35,513 nucleotides of DNA, taken from positions 1 through 35,513 of the forward strand of contig SXIR01000086.1 of NCBI GenBank assembly GCA_005772765.1, read 5' to 3'. The position numbers and the translations under genes were made by a program. Every line of letters begins with the position of its first letter. Positions within the stretch are counted from its first letter, which is position 1. This DNA is from Actinomycetota bacterium. GTDB lineage: Bacteria; Actinomycetota; Acidimicrobiia; IMCC26256; PALSA-610. Below are positions 15,817 through 24,067 of the stretch, one piece after another. The notes under the pieces are model-generated. The model was not told where the DNA came from. It did no database searches and worked only from the letters and a program-made list of their open reading frames with translations.

Positions 15817-16616
15817 GCTTCATCCTGGTCGACCGTCCTCGACCTGGCGTCGCGCTCGTGACGCTGAATCGTCCAGAACGTATGAACGCGATGGCGTTCG
15901 ACGTGATGATCCCGTTCCGCGAGCAGATCGAGGCGCTCGGTGCCGACAACGATGTGCGCGTCATCGTCGTCACTGGCGCGGGGCGCGGGTTCTGCTCGGG
16001 AGCCGACCTCGAAGACCCGGGCATGATGCCGAACATCGACGGCTTGACGCTCACGACGATTGCGCAACGCGCCATGCGGTTGCTCGATGATGTGATCCGA
16101 TCGCTGCGACACGTACCTCAGCCCGTCATCGCCGCAGTGAATGGGGCGGCGGTCGGGGGCGGATTTTGTCTCGCGATGGCCCACGACCTGCGCGTTGCGG
16201 CCCGCAGCGCCTATTTCCGTGCGGCGGGTATCAACAACGGTCTCACGTCAGCGGAGCTCGGGCTCAGCTACCTGCTCCCGCGTGCGGTCGGCGTGACCAA
16301 GGCCGCCGACATCATGTTGACCGGTCGCGATGTCACCGCCGACGAAGCCGAACGTCTCGGTATCGTGAGTCGCGTCGTCGACGACGCCGATCTCCTCGAC
16401 GAGTGCTACGCGATGGCTGAACAGATCATCGGTTGGAGCCGCATCGGCATTGAGTTGAGCAAGCGACTGTTGTGGTCGAGTATGGAATCATCGAGCCTGT
16501 CGGGCCACATGGACCACGAAGGGACATCGCAGCTCTACGTTCGGCTCACGACCCAGAACTTCGACGAGGCGATCCGTTCACGCCGTCAAGGTCGCAAGGC
16601 CGAGTATCTGGACTGA
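15813..16616 (+). CDS. Enoyl-CoA hydratase/isomerase (EchA12-like)
   Basis: 267 residues. Crotonase motifs are clear: VTLNRPERMNAM, the CoA-binding/oxyanion segment GRGFCSGADL, the second oxyanion AAVNGAAVGGGFCLAMAHDLRVA, and LTSAELGLSYLLPRAVG around the catalytic position. The Leu-Ser-Tyr form LGLSYLLPR resembles the mycobacterial EchA12 group. It hydrates or isomerises an acyl-CoA double bond. It is coupled to the upstream exported esterase, suggesting that the acid released outside is degraded as a CoA ester inside. Confidence 0.92.
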   Translation: MSFILVDRPRPGVALVTLNRPERMNAMAFDVMIPFREQIEALGADNDVRVIVVTGAGRGFCSGADLEDPGMMPNIDGLTLTTIAQRAMRLLDDVIRSLRHVPQPVIAAVNGAAVGGGFCLAMAHDLRVAARSAYFRAAGINNGLTSAELGLSYLLPRAVGVTKAADIMLTGRDVTADEAERLGIVSRVVDDADLLDECYAMAEQIIGWSRIGIELSKRLLWSSMESSSLSGHMDHEGTSQLYVRLTTQNFDEAIRSRRQGRKAEYLD

Positions 16617-16629
16617 CGGAACTCGCGAC

Positions 16630-16986
16630 TCAGACCGCGTGTGCCTGGAGCGCCGCGAGATCGCACCACTCGAGGGTCTGGATGTGGGTTGCGTCGAGTA
16701 CGACCTTGGGTGCCGAACCCGCTTCGAAGGCCTCTTGCCAGCGAGGTGCGCACAAACACCATTGATCGCCGGGCTTCAGCCCGTCGAACCCATACTGCGG
16801 CATCGGAGTCGACAGGTCGTTGCCGGCGGCCTTCGAGAACTCGAGGAACTCCGCCGTCATGATGGCGCACACGGTGTGCACGCCGGTGTCTCCTTGTCCG
16901 GTGTTGCAGCAACCATCGCGGTAGTAGCCGGTCAGCGGGTCGAGCGAACAGGGTTGGAGCGCTCCGCCGAGCACGTTGGTCGCCAT
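16630..16986 (-). CDS. DUF2237 family protein
   Basis: 118 residues beginning MATNVLGGALQPCSLDPLTGYYRDGCC, the diagnostic DUF2237 opening, with further conserved HTVCAIMTAEFLEFSKAAGNDL and GDQWCLCAPRW. Five or more conserved cysteines suggest metal or redox involvement, but no function is known. It lies 48 nt downstream of the sulfatase-like gene on the same strand, possibly as the last gene of that run, and converges with the crotonase (13-nt gap). Confidence 0.93.
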   Translation of the reverse strand: MATNVLGGALQPCSLDPLTGYYRDGCCNTGQGDTGVHTVCAIMTAEFLEFSKAAGNDLSTPMPQYGFDGLKPGDQWCLCAPRWQEAFEAGSAPKVVLDATHIQTLEWCDLAALQAHAV

Positions 16987-17034
16987 CGTTGTCTCGTTTC
17001 GAATCGAGGTGGTTGGAGGTCGTCGATCGTGTGG

Positions 17035-19305
17035 TCAGTGAGTCGGTTCGGCAACGTCGACCATGCGCACGGTCAACGGGTCATTGCTGTCGACGATGTA
17101 GTACGCCACCGTCGCCCCTGCGTCGCGTACGAGCGTCGGGGCCACGAACGCCGACAGCCAGGCTTGACCATCGACGTCGTCGACGGTCCCGGTCGACACG
17201 ATCACTCCGTCGACCGTGATCGCCATGGTGTCGCCGGCCGAGATCGGTCCGTCGAGCTTGCCCACCGCCAAGGCGTGGATGCCCTCATCGTCGCCGACGC
17301 CGCTCGCGGTCGCCAGGGAGTTCGGCACGGGCCTGAAGGTGATGTCGCTCGGCGGTCCGACGCGCATGTCGTCGATGGCGCGGCCGAGCAGATCGGGTTG
17401 CGGCCCGGTTCGCCACGTCGCGAGCGCGTCGCTGCCGAATGCGCGCGACGGTCGAGTTGCCAACAGGTCGGTCAAGTGTTCACCAACGTCGATCTCGATC
17501 ACGTCATACGGTCGTTTCACCGCCTCGTTGGGGAACCCCTTCACCGCGTACGGGTGCGTTGTTCGCGGGGTGCCGGCGGTCGCGAGGTCGACGCCGTCGA
17601 CCGCCCACGGCATCTCGATCGACTGCGCCGCGGCGATCGTCGGAACGATGTCGACGAGTTGTGCCGGCGTGTCATCAACTGAGCCACCGTCGAAGGTCGG
17701 TCCGTGGACGAACAATGGAACGCCGATGACGTCGACTTGGGTTTCGGCAGTCCACGATCGAAATGGTGCTCCGGGCGCGAAGGAAGCGCCGTGGTCGGCG
17801 GTGACAACGACCGTCGCGTCGTCCCACACGCCGACGGTTTCGAGCCGGTCGATGAGCGCGGCGATGAGGGTGTCGGCATAGCGCACCATCTCGAGGTGAC
17901 GTTGCCGCATCGTGGTCACCGCTCCCCGACGATCGAGCCAGTCGAACTTCGAGAACGCGACGCTCGCGCCGCCGAACGAGCGATACGCCGTACCCGTCGC
18001 GTCGAGCCGCCACGGATGGTGGGGAATCACCGAGTGGAGCACGCTCAGCTGGGGTGATTCGGAGTCGCCGTCGATACGAGCGAGCCACTCGGCGAAGCGC
18101 GCGGGCTGTGCCGTATTGGCAACCTTGTCGGTTCCCGAGCCTGCATCCGAGGTCGCCTCGATGTCGGGAACCACGAACTCCTCGTCGATGTCCATCGCGG
18201 TCGGATTCAACGATGGATCGTTGCCACGCACCTGTGCGACGAACGTTGACCACGCATCGCCCAACAGCGTGTCGATCGGCCGTGTGCGTTCGCTCGGCCG
18301 AAGATCGGTTGCAAACGCTTCAGCGGGCGCGTTGGCGGCGTTGTCGGGGTCGCAGCGCTCGAGCGCGCAAAGGCGCGTCACATACTCGGTCACGTTGAGG
18401 CGATACTCGCCGCCGAAGAGACGAAACAGGTTGTCGGGATGCTGACTCGCGTCAGGGCTGACCGCCCGTCCTTCCGGATAGGCGCCGGTGAAGATCGCCG
18501 GTACGGCGTACAACGTGTTCGACGAGATGCTCGTCGCGTTCCGGAACCATGTCGATTCCGTGGCAAGGCGCGCGAATCCGGGGTATCGCTCGGCGTCGAC
18601 GTTGCCGTCGGCGTCGAGCAAGCTCGCGGTCGGGAGTTCGTCGAGGACCAACACGACGACCGGACCGCGTTGGCCGGGCGCGAGGTCGACCGACGGCGCC
18701 GACGAGGACGCCCGGGCGAGATCGCCGGACGGCGAACCCATGATGAACACCGCGGGGAACAACAACGGCGCGACCCCGAGGAACCGAAGCCAGGTGTGGA
18801 TCCACCGACTTCGCAGCCATGCAAGGAGGCCGCAGGCCGAAACAGTCACCGCGAATGCGATCACCGCAGCGTCGGCGTCGGTCAGATGACGAGCGATCTG
18901 CGTGCCGAAGATCGCGAACAACGCGCACGCGATCGCCGAGGCCATCCGGCGCGCGCCGAGTGAGCCGGAGAGCATGTGTGCTCCGCCGAGCAGTACGCCG
19001 ACCGCGAGGGCCGGGAGGAGACCAACGACAAGGGCGAACACCCACACGTCGCGGCCCGTGGCGTCGGCTTCGATGAACACTTCGGGCGCCCGGCCGAACA
19101 CATCGAGAATCGGCTGGGAGATCGCGACCGCAGCGACCGCAGCCAGCTCCACTGCAAGCCACCCCGTCGCTCGACGTCCGAAGCGTTGATCGCCACGCCG
19201 GCCGTCGGTATCGGTATCGGTCTTGGCGCGCGCGGGGTCTGCGGGGTTCGACCGGCGCATGCTCGGAGTGTACCGACGGGGTTTGGATTCGTTCCGGCGC
19301 GTCAC
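17035..19305 (-). CDS. Membrane-anchored sulfatase/LtaS-like hydrolase-transferase, copy A
   Basis: 756 residues from a GTG at 19305 that overlaps the upstream paralogue's stop (GTGA). A basic N-tail is followed by about five hydrophobic segments (52-70, 88-108, 120-137, 145-163, 172-190). The outer catalytic domain has the metal residues D222/E223 in VVLVLDELP, a Thr nucleophile candidate T264 in SNTLYAVPAIFTG (the T-x4-P spacing of phosphoethanolamine transferases), SVIPHHPW, and VVTADHG. No sulfatase CxPxR formylglycine motif is present, so phospho- or phosphoglycerol-type transfer is more likely than sulfate ester cleavage. It probably acts on a cell-envelope glycolipid or polymer. An ATG at 19260 would shorten it by 15 residues. 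Confidence 0.85.
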   Translation of the reverse strand: MTRRNESKPRRYTPSMRRSNPADPARAKTDTDTDGRRGDQRFGRRATGWLAVELAAVAAVAISQPILDVFGRAPEVFIEADATGRDVWVFALVVGLLPALAVGVLLGGAHMLSGSLGARRMASAIACALFAIFGTQIARHLTDADAAVIAFAVTVSACGLLAWLRSRWIHTWLRFLGVAPLLFPAVFIMGSPSGDLARASSSAPSVDLAPGQRGPVVVLVLDELPTASLLDADGNVDAERYPGFARLATESTWFRNATSISSNTLYAVPAIFTGAYPEGRAVSPDASQHPDNLFRLFGGEYRLNVTEYVTRLCALERCDPDNAANAPAEAFATDLRPSERTRPIDTLLGDAWSTFVAQVRGNDPSLNPTAMDIDEEFVVPDIEATSDAGSGTDKVANTAQPARFAEWLARIDGDSESPQLSVLHSVIPHHPWRLDATGTAYRSFGGASVAFSKFDWLDRRGAVTTMRQRHLEMVRYADTLIAALIDRLETVGVWDDATVVVTADHGASFAPGAPFRSWTAETQVDVIGVPLFVHGPTFDGGSVDDTPAQLVDIVPTIAAAQSIEMPWAVDGVDLATAGTPRTTHPYAVKGFPNEAVKRPYDVIEIDVGEHLTDLLATRPSRAFGSDALATWRTGPQPDLLGRAIDDMRVGPPSDITFRPVPNSLATASGVGDDEGIHALAVGKLDGPISAGDTMAITVDGVIVSTGTVDDVDGQAWLSAFVAPTLVRDAGATVAYYIVDSNDPLTVRMVDVAEPTH

Positions 19306-21569
19306 GCCGCCGTGAGCGCCCGAAGCCGCAACCGGCCGTCGGTGGTCTCCACGACGAAATAGCGAACTTCGAGATCGGATCGGGTCAGACGGCTAGGGGG
19401 TACGAACGCAGAGAGCCACGATCCGTCGTCGACGCGATCGGCGGTGGCCGTCGACACGATGACGCCGTCGACCGCAATGGCGACGGTCGCGCCGGGGCTG
19501 ACTCCCTCGAGCCGGCCGACGACCATCGCGAGCGTCGATCCGTCGTCAGCGACCGTTGAGCGCGTGCCCAGCGACTCGGGGTCGAACGCGATGGTGGCAT
19601 CGAGCGCGGGGCCGAGTGGGATCGCGTCCACGGCCGTTCCAAGCAGCGCAGGTTCTGGTCCAATTCGCCAGCTCGCAAAGTCGTCGGTGCCAAGCGCAGC
19701 GAGCTCGGGTCGGGGCCGCAACAGTGCGGTGAGGTGATCGCTGACGTCGATGTCGAGGAGCTGGAATTCGCGTCGGCGGGTTCCGTCAGGATCCGTCTTG
19801 ATCTCGAACGGGTGTCGGGTTCGTGCGCGCTCGGGCCCGCTGAGGTCGATGCCTTCGACGGGCCAGGGCAACTCCACGTCGATGGCACGCGCGATGGTCG
19901 GGACGACGTCGACGGTTTGTGCGGGGCGATCGTCAATGGTGCCGGTTGTCGAGTTCGGGCTGCGGATGAAGAGCGGGACGCCGACAATATCGGTGCCCGC
20001 TGCCGGCGTGTAGCGACGCAAGGGCACCGCGGGGTCGAGGCCGAGCCCATGGTCGGCGACGACGACGACGGTGGCCGTCTCGAGGATGTCGAGTGCGACG
20101 AGTCGATCGAGCAGTGCCGAAATCAAGCTGTCGGCGTAACGAACCATCTCGAAGTGGCGTTGACGCTGCGTCGTCACTGCGCCGGGGCGATCGAGCCACG
20201 CAAATCGGGCCATGCCGACCGTTTCGTTTTCGATCGTGGGGTACTGCCGACCCTCGGCGTCGAGTCGCCACGGTCGGTGTGGGATGAGCGCGTGTACGAA
20301 GCTGAACTGTGGCGATTCGGTGTCACCGTCGATCCCGGCGAGCCACGTGGCAAAGCGCGCCGGCTGCACGGTGTAATCAGGGCGATCGCTCGCAGCTTCC
20401 GATCGATTCGTCGGCGACGGCGACAAGCCGGTCGTGCCGGTCGTGCCGGTCGTGCCGGTCGTGCCGGTCGTGTCGGTCGTGTCGGTCGTGCTGGTCGTGC
20501 CGGTCGTGTCGGTCGTGCTGGTCGAGGTCGCGTCGGCATCGACCTTGACCGTTTCGGATCCGATCAGTCGGTCTTCGATGGCTTGTTCGCCGGAGCCGGT
20601 GACCTGAGCACGGAACACAACCCCGGCGTCGGCGATCAGCGAGCGCAGCGCCGATTCGGCGTTGGGCGTCGGACCGGTACCGTCGCCCTCGCCGACCTCG
20701 TTGCGAGGAGCCTCGGTCGGTCGATTGTCGGGATGCTCACGGCGGCATCGATCGAGCGCGCACAGTCGCGTGATCTCCTCGCTGACGTTGAATCGATACC
20801 CGGCACCGAGCAGCCGAAAGATGCTGTCGGGATGGTCTTCGGCGAGCGGCGCGACGGCGTCGGTCGTGGGGTATCGGCCGGTGAGGATGGCCGGCAGTGC
20901 GTACTCCGTATGCGATCCGACCGCCGTGGCGTTTCGATACCACGTGGACTCGGCTGCGAGCCGCGCAAAGCCGGGGTACCGGCCCGCGTCGATCTCGCCG
21001 CGTTCATCGAACAGCGAGCGCACGGGGAACTCGTCGAGCACCAACACCACGACCGGCCCCCGCTCGGCCGGTGCGAGTTCGACCGGAGGTGCGGCGTCGT
21101 TGCCGATCACGAGTTCGCCACTCGGCGACGCGATCACGAACATTGCTGCGAAGAGCAACGGGGCAGGCGCGAGGAACCGCAACCAGGTGTGCAGCCACAG
21201 GGTGTACCGCCAGCCGATGAGGCCGAGCGTCGCGGCGATCGACGCCAAGACGACGACAGTGATGCCGACGTCGGTCAGTTGCCGGGCCAGATGGATGCCC
21301 GCCACCCCGAACAGCCCGAGCGCGCCGATCGCGCCGGCGACGGCAAGTCCTCGCGTTCCCGCGAGGGCGCGCGCCATTCCCGTGAACACGATGGCGGCGA
21401 TCAACGGTCCGATTGCGACGAGCGCGGCGAACAACACGATGTCGCGACTCGACGCGCCCGCTTCGACGAATACTTCGGGCGACTCACCGAAGACGTCGAG
21501 CAGCGGTTGTGAGACGGCGATCGACCCGAGCGCCCCCAACTCGATCGCCGTCCAACGAAACGTCGTCAT
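19302..21569 (-). CDS. Membrane-anchored sulfatase/LtaS-like hydrolase-transferase, copy B
   Basis: 755 residues, a tandem paralogue of the next gene with the same order of domains: five hydrophobic segments in the first 150 residues, metal residues D179/E180 (VVLVLDEFP), T221 in SHTEYALPAILTG, H431 in ALIPHRPW, and D506/H507 in VVVADHG. It differs by a Thr/Gly/Asp-rich insert at about 348-380 encoded by a 9-bp minisatellite. Shared blocks, such as the C-terminal DGVIVSTATADRVDDGSWLSAFVPP against DGVIVSTGTVDDVDGQAWLSAFVAP, show a clear duplication. No ribosome-binding site is obvious; it starts 61 nt after the F420-type gene. Confidence 0.86.
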   Translation of the reverse strand: MTTFRWTAIELGALGSIAVSQPLLDVFGESPEVFVEAGASSRDIVLFAALVAIGPLIAAIVFTGMARALAGTRGLAVAGAIGALGLFGVAGIHLARQLTDVGITVVVLASIAATLGLIGWRYTLWLHTWLRFLAPAPLLFAAMFVIASPSGELVIGNDAAPPVELAPAERGPVVVLVLDEFPVRSLFDERGEIDAGRYPGFARLAAESTWYRNATAVGSHTEYALPAILTGRYPTTDAVAPLAEDHPDSIFRLLGAGYRFNVSEEITRLCALDRCRREHPDNRPTEAPRNEVGEGDGTGPTPNAESALRSLIADAGVVFRAQVTGSGEQAIEDRLIGSETVKVDADATSTSTTDTTGTTSTTDTTDTTGTTGTTGTTGTTGLSPSPTNRSEAASDRPDYTVQPARFATWLAGIDGDTESPQFSFVHALIPHRPWRLDAEGRQYPTIENETVGMARFAWLDRPGAVTTQRQRHFEMVRYADSLISALLDRLVALDILETATVVVVADHGLGLDPAVPLRRYTPAAGTDIVGVPLFIRSPNSTTGTIDDRPAQTVDVVPTIARAIDVELPWPVEGIDLSGPERARTRHPFEIKTDPDGTRRREFQLLDIDVSDHLTALLRPRPELAALGTDDFASWRIGPEPALLGTAVDAIPLGPALDATIAFDPESLGTRSTVADDGSTLAMVVGRLEGVSPGATVAIAVDGVIVSTATADRVDDGSWLSAFVPPSRLTRSDLEVRYFVVETTDGRLRLRALTAA
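20431..20520 (-). repeat. 9-bp coding minisatellite, 10 units
   Basis: Ten head-to-tail units of GTCGTGCCG or the variants GTCGTGTCG and GTCGTGCTG. On the coding (minus) strand they encode repeating Thr-Gly-Thr, Thr-Asp-Thr and Thr-Ser-Thr. Units are multiples of three, so copy-number change keeps the frame. The insert lies between the first and second halves of the extracellular catalytic domain and could be a flexible or glycosylated loop. Copy A lacks it. Confidence 0.9.
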
Positions 21570-21630
21570 GGGCGCGCCGCATTCATCGACGAACGCCGCG
21601 GATCATGTGGTCTCGGTCGACGACGCGGGT

Positions 21631-22062
21631 TCACCGATTCGGAGTGAGCACCACGAGCGGGATCTCTCGGTCGGTCTTGCTCTGATAGCCCGCGTAGTTC
21701 CGGTAGCTCGCGACGACGCTCGGCCACCATTCGGCGCGCTCGTCGGGTGTCGCGACCCGAGCAGTCCACGACGACTTCGGGGCACCTCGGTAGCTCACTT
21801 CGACCTGCGGCTCGGCGCAGAGGTTGTGGTACCACGCAGGGTGATGATCGTCGCCGCCGCGAGACGCCACGATCACGACGTCGTCGCCCACCTGCAGCGG
21901 CGAGGTCAGCATGACCGATCGCGGCTGACCCGACTTGCGTCCGGTGGTGGTGAGTTCGAGGACCGGCATGCCCGCACCGGTCCATCCGATCTTGCCGAAA
22001 CTCAGTTTCAGCAGTCCTCGGTGTATGACGTTCATGGTCTTCAGCAGTGCGTCGCTCGGCAT
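21631..22062 (-). CDS. Deazaflavin (F420)-dependent nitroreductase-family oxidoreductase (Ddn-like)
   Basis: 143 residues. The split-barrel family signature LELTTTGRKSGQPRSVMLTSPLQVGDDVVIVASRGG and HPAWYHNLCAEPQVEV are the Ddn-type F420-binding pattern. Ddn proteins use F420H2 to reduce quinones or other substrates at the membrane. ATG at 22062 has TAGGGT ending 6 nt upstream, suggesting a leaderless transcript. It is upstream of, and on the same strand as, the two sulfatase-like genes. Confidence 0.92.
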   Translation of the reverse strand: MPSDALLKTMNVIHRGLLKLSFGKIGWTGAGMPVLELTTTGRKSGQPRSVMLTSPLQVGDDVVIVASRGGDDHHPAWYHNLCAEPQVEVSYRGAPKSSWTARVATPDERAEWWPSVVASYRNYAGYQSKTDREIPLVVLTPNR

Positions 22063-22068
22063 GGTCGC

Positions 22069-22074
22069 ACCCTA
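22069..22074 (-). promoter_or_regulatory. -10 box of the Ddn-like gene (leaderless)
   Basis: TAGGGT on the minus strand is 6 nt before the ATG at 22062. An AGGG inside it could instead be read as a ribosome-binding site (8-nt spacing), so the leaderless interpretation is tentative. Confidence 0.35.
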
Positions 22075-22153
22075 GCGAGGCCCACCGTCGGTCACCGGCC
22101 GCTTGGCGCCCCGACGGTGCAGCGGTTCGGCACGTCGCCGAACTCTGATCGCC

Positions 22154-22159
22154 TACGTT
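22154..22159 (+). promoter_or_regulatory. -10 box of the alcohol dehydrogenase gene (leaderless)
   Basis: TACGTT is 7 nt before the ATG at 22167, with no ribosome-binding site in between. Confidence 0.4.
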
Positions 22160-22166
22160 GCCGAGC

Positions 22167-23177
22167 ATGAAGGTTGCGGTCACCCAGGGTTCCGGTCAGC
22201 CACTCGCCGTGGTCGAACATCCCGATCCGTCGCCGGGCGCGGACGACCTCGTGGTGCGCGTCGACGCCTGTGGAATCTGCGGTAGCGACCTGCACCTCGC
22301 CCAACATGTCGACCTCCCAGGCCTCGTGCTCGGACACGAGTTTTGCGGCACGGTGGTTGCCACGACATCCGCGGCGTTTCACGACGGTGCGCGCGTCGCG
22401 GTCTTTCCACTGGCAGGTTGTGGATCGTGTGCGTTCTGCGCCGCCGGATACCTCGCCAAGTGCGCCAACTATCAACAACTCGGCCTCCACCGACCGGGAG
22501 GGTTTGCCGAGTACGCGGTCGTTCCCGCGTCGAGCGCCTATCGCATTCCCGATCACCTCGACGACGCGGCGGGTGCGATGGTGGAACCGCTCGCCGTGGC
22601 CCATCACGCGCTCGATCGCACGCCGCGCCCGCCCGAGGAGCCGGTGCTGATCATTGGCGGCGGTCCCGTCGGGGCTGCGGTGGCGCTCTGGGCACGCCAT
22701 CGCGGCGCGCGCGAGGTCGTCGTGAGCGATCCGGTCGAACACCGACGCACCCTGGCCGAACGCGTCGGCGCGACGGCGTCGATCGATCCGAGCCGGGACG
22801 ACGTCGCGTCCGAGTTCGCTCGACTGACGGGTGCGGCCCCGGGGGTGGTGATCGAGTGCGTGGGCAATCCCGGCCTCATCCAGCACGCGTTCGATGTCGC
22901 AGCGACCGACGCACACGTCACGGTCGTGGGCGTGTGCATGGTGCCCGATGCGATCTCGCCCCTCGTCGCGCTGAACAAGGAACTGAGCGTGCAGTACGTG
23001 CTCTATTACCGACGGGCCGACTTCGACGCGTCGATCGCGGCGCTGGCCGCCGGGAGTCTCGACGCGTCGGCGCTGGTGACGGGAACGGTCGGTTTCGAGG
23101 CGTTCGCCGATCGCTTCGCAGGCCTGGCCCAGCCGACGACCGACTGCAAAGTGTTGTTGACGCCGCACCTAGCGTGA
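22167..23177 (+). CDS. Zinc-dependent medium-chain alcohol dehydrogenase
   Basis: 336 residues. The catalytic zinc site is visible in ACGICGSDLH (C38) and GHEF (H57, E58), and a structural zinc site in C85, C88, C91 and C99. The Rossmann motif is IIGGGPVGAAVALWA. The overall pattern resembles threonine/sorbitol/butanediol dehydrogenases (CGICGSD, GHEF, E-P-L-A-V). It oxidises an alcohol with NAD(P); the substrate is not determined. I chose the ATG at 22167 over a TTG three codons earlier because of the -10 spacing. A crotonase follows 29 nt later. Confidence 0.9.
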   Translation: MKVAVTQGSGQPLAVVEHPDPSPGADDLVVRVDACGICGSDLHLAQHVDLPGLVLGHEFCGTVVATTSAAFHDGARVAVFPLAGCGSCAFCAAGYLAKCANYQQLGLHRPGGFAEYAVVPASSAYRIPDHLDDAAGAMVEPLAVAHHALDRTPRPPEEPVLIIGGGPVGAAVALWARHRGAREVVVSDPVEHRRTLAERVGATASIDPSRDDVASEFARLTGAAPGVVIECVGNPGLIQHAFDVAATDAHVTVVGVCMVPDAISPLVALNKELSVQYVLYYRRADFDASIAALAAGSLDASALVTGTVGFEAFADRFAGLAQPTTDCKVLLTPHLA

Positions 23178-23193
23178 CCGGGCCGTCGCCTTG

Positions 23194-23199
23194 TACCGT
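23194..23199 (+). promoter_or_regulatory. -10 box of the second crotonase gene (leaderless)
   Basis: TACCGT is 7 nt before the GTG at 23207, in the 29-bp gap after the dehydrogenase. It would let the crotonase-arylsulfatase pair be transcribed independently of the dehydrogenase. Confidence 0.4.
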
Positions 23200-23206
23200 C
23201 GCAGGC

Positions 23207-24067
23207 GTGAACGACAACATTGCTCCCGACGACTTCGAGACGATCACGTACGAACTGCGTGACGGTGTCGCGTGGGTCACGATGAACCGACCCGACGTCT
23301 ACAACGCGTTCAACTATCGGATGCAACTCGAGTTGAAGTCGGTCTGGCGCTCGGCTCGCCACGACGACGCGGTTCGTTGTCTCGTCCTCACCGGCGCGGG
23401 CGACAAGGCGTTCTGCACTGGTATCGATCGCAACGAGGCGATGGGACACTGGAGTGAGGACGAGTCGCAGGCCGGGCAGGCGGCAGTTCCGGTTGGCGGT
23501 GCGGGCGACAACTCGCCGTGGCACTTCGATGACCCCGGCGAGAACATCGGTCCGAAGTCGAACGATCTGTGGAAGCCTGTCATCGCGGCGGTCAACGGCA
23601 TGGCGTGCGGTGGCGCGTTCTACATGTTGGGCGAGGTCGATTTCATCATTGCGGCCGATCACGCGACGTTCTTCGATCCGCATGTCACCTATGGCATGAC
23701 CGCGTGCTTCGAACCGATGCACATGTTGCAGAAGATGCCGTTCCACGAGATCATGCGGCTGTCGTTGCTCGGCGCCCGTGAGCGGATGAGTGCGCGCCGG
23801 GCGTACGAGGTCGGGCTCGTCTCCGAAATCGTGGCCGCAAGCGAGTTGCACGAAACGGTGGCGTGGGCCGCAAACGCGATTGCGTCGGCGCCGGCGACGG
23901 CGATTCAAGGAACGGTGCGTGCGATCTGGGCGGCGCGTGAGTTGTCTCGGGCGCAGGCCCTCGATTTCGGCAAGGTGTTGATTCGGGTCGGGAGCGATCC
24001 CGAGTCGTTGCTCGAAGGTCAGAAGGCGTTTTCGAGTGGTGAGCGAATCACGCCTCGAATCCGATGA
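23207..24067 (+). CDS. Enoyl-CoA hydratase/isomerase family protein
   Basis: 286 residues from a GTG. Crotonase motifs: VTMNRPDVYNAF, ACoA-binding GDKAFCTGIDRNEAMGHW, and AAVNGMACGGAFYMLGEVDFIIAADHATFFDPHVTYGM. The usual catalytic glutamate position after the oxyanion helix reads DPHVTYGM, with no Glu. An insertion at about residues 84-120 (acidic, Gly-rich) makes it longer than typical. It may be a hydratase, isomerase or ring/side-chain hydrolase. The 3' end overlaps the arylsulfatase start (ATGA). Confidence 0.88.
   Translation: MNDNIAPDDFETITYELRDGVAWVTMNRPDVYNAFNYRMQLELKSVWRSARHDDAVRCLVLTGAGDKAFCTGIDRNEAMGHWSEDESQAGQAAVPVGGAGDNSPWHFDDPGENIGPKSNDLWKPVIAAVNGMACGGAFYMLGEVDFIIAADHATFFDPHVTYGMTACFEPMHMLQKMPFHEIMRLSLLGARERMSARRAYEVGLVSEIVAASELHETVAWAANAIASAPATAIQGTVRAIWAARELSRAQALDFGKVLIRVGSDPESLLEGQKAFSSGERITPRIR

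Noticed and set aside
20431-20520. Possible CRISPR-like array
   Set aside because: The units are 9 bp, contiguous and in-frame with a gene; there are no spacers.
19734-21512. Plus-strand open frame of about 590 codons with repeated Ala-Gly-Arg
   Set aside because: It is antisense of the sulfatase-like copy B; the repeat is its minisatellite in another frame.
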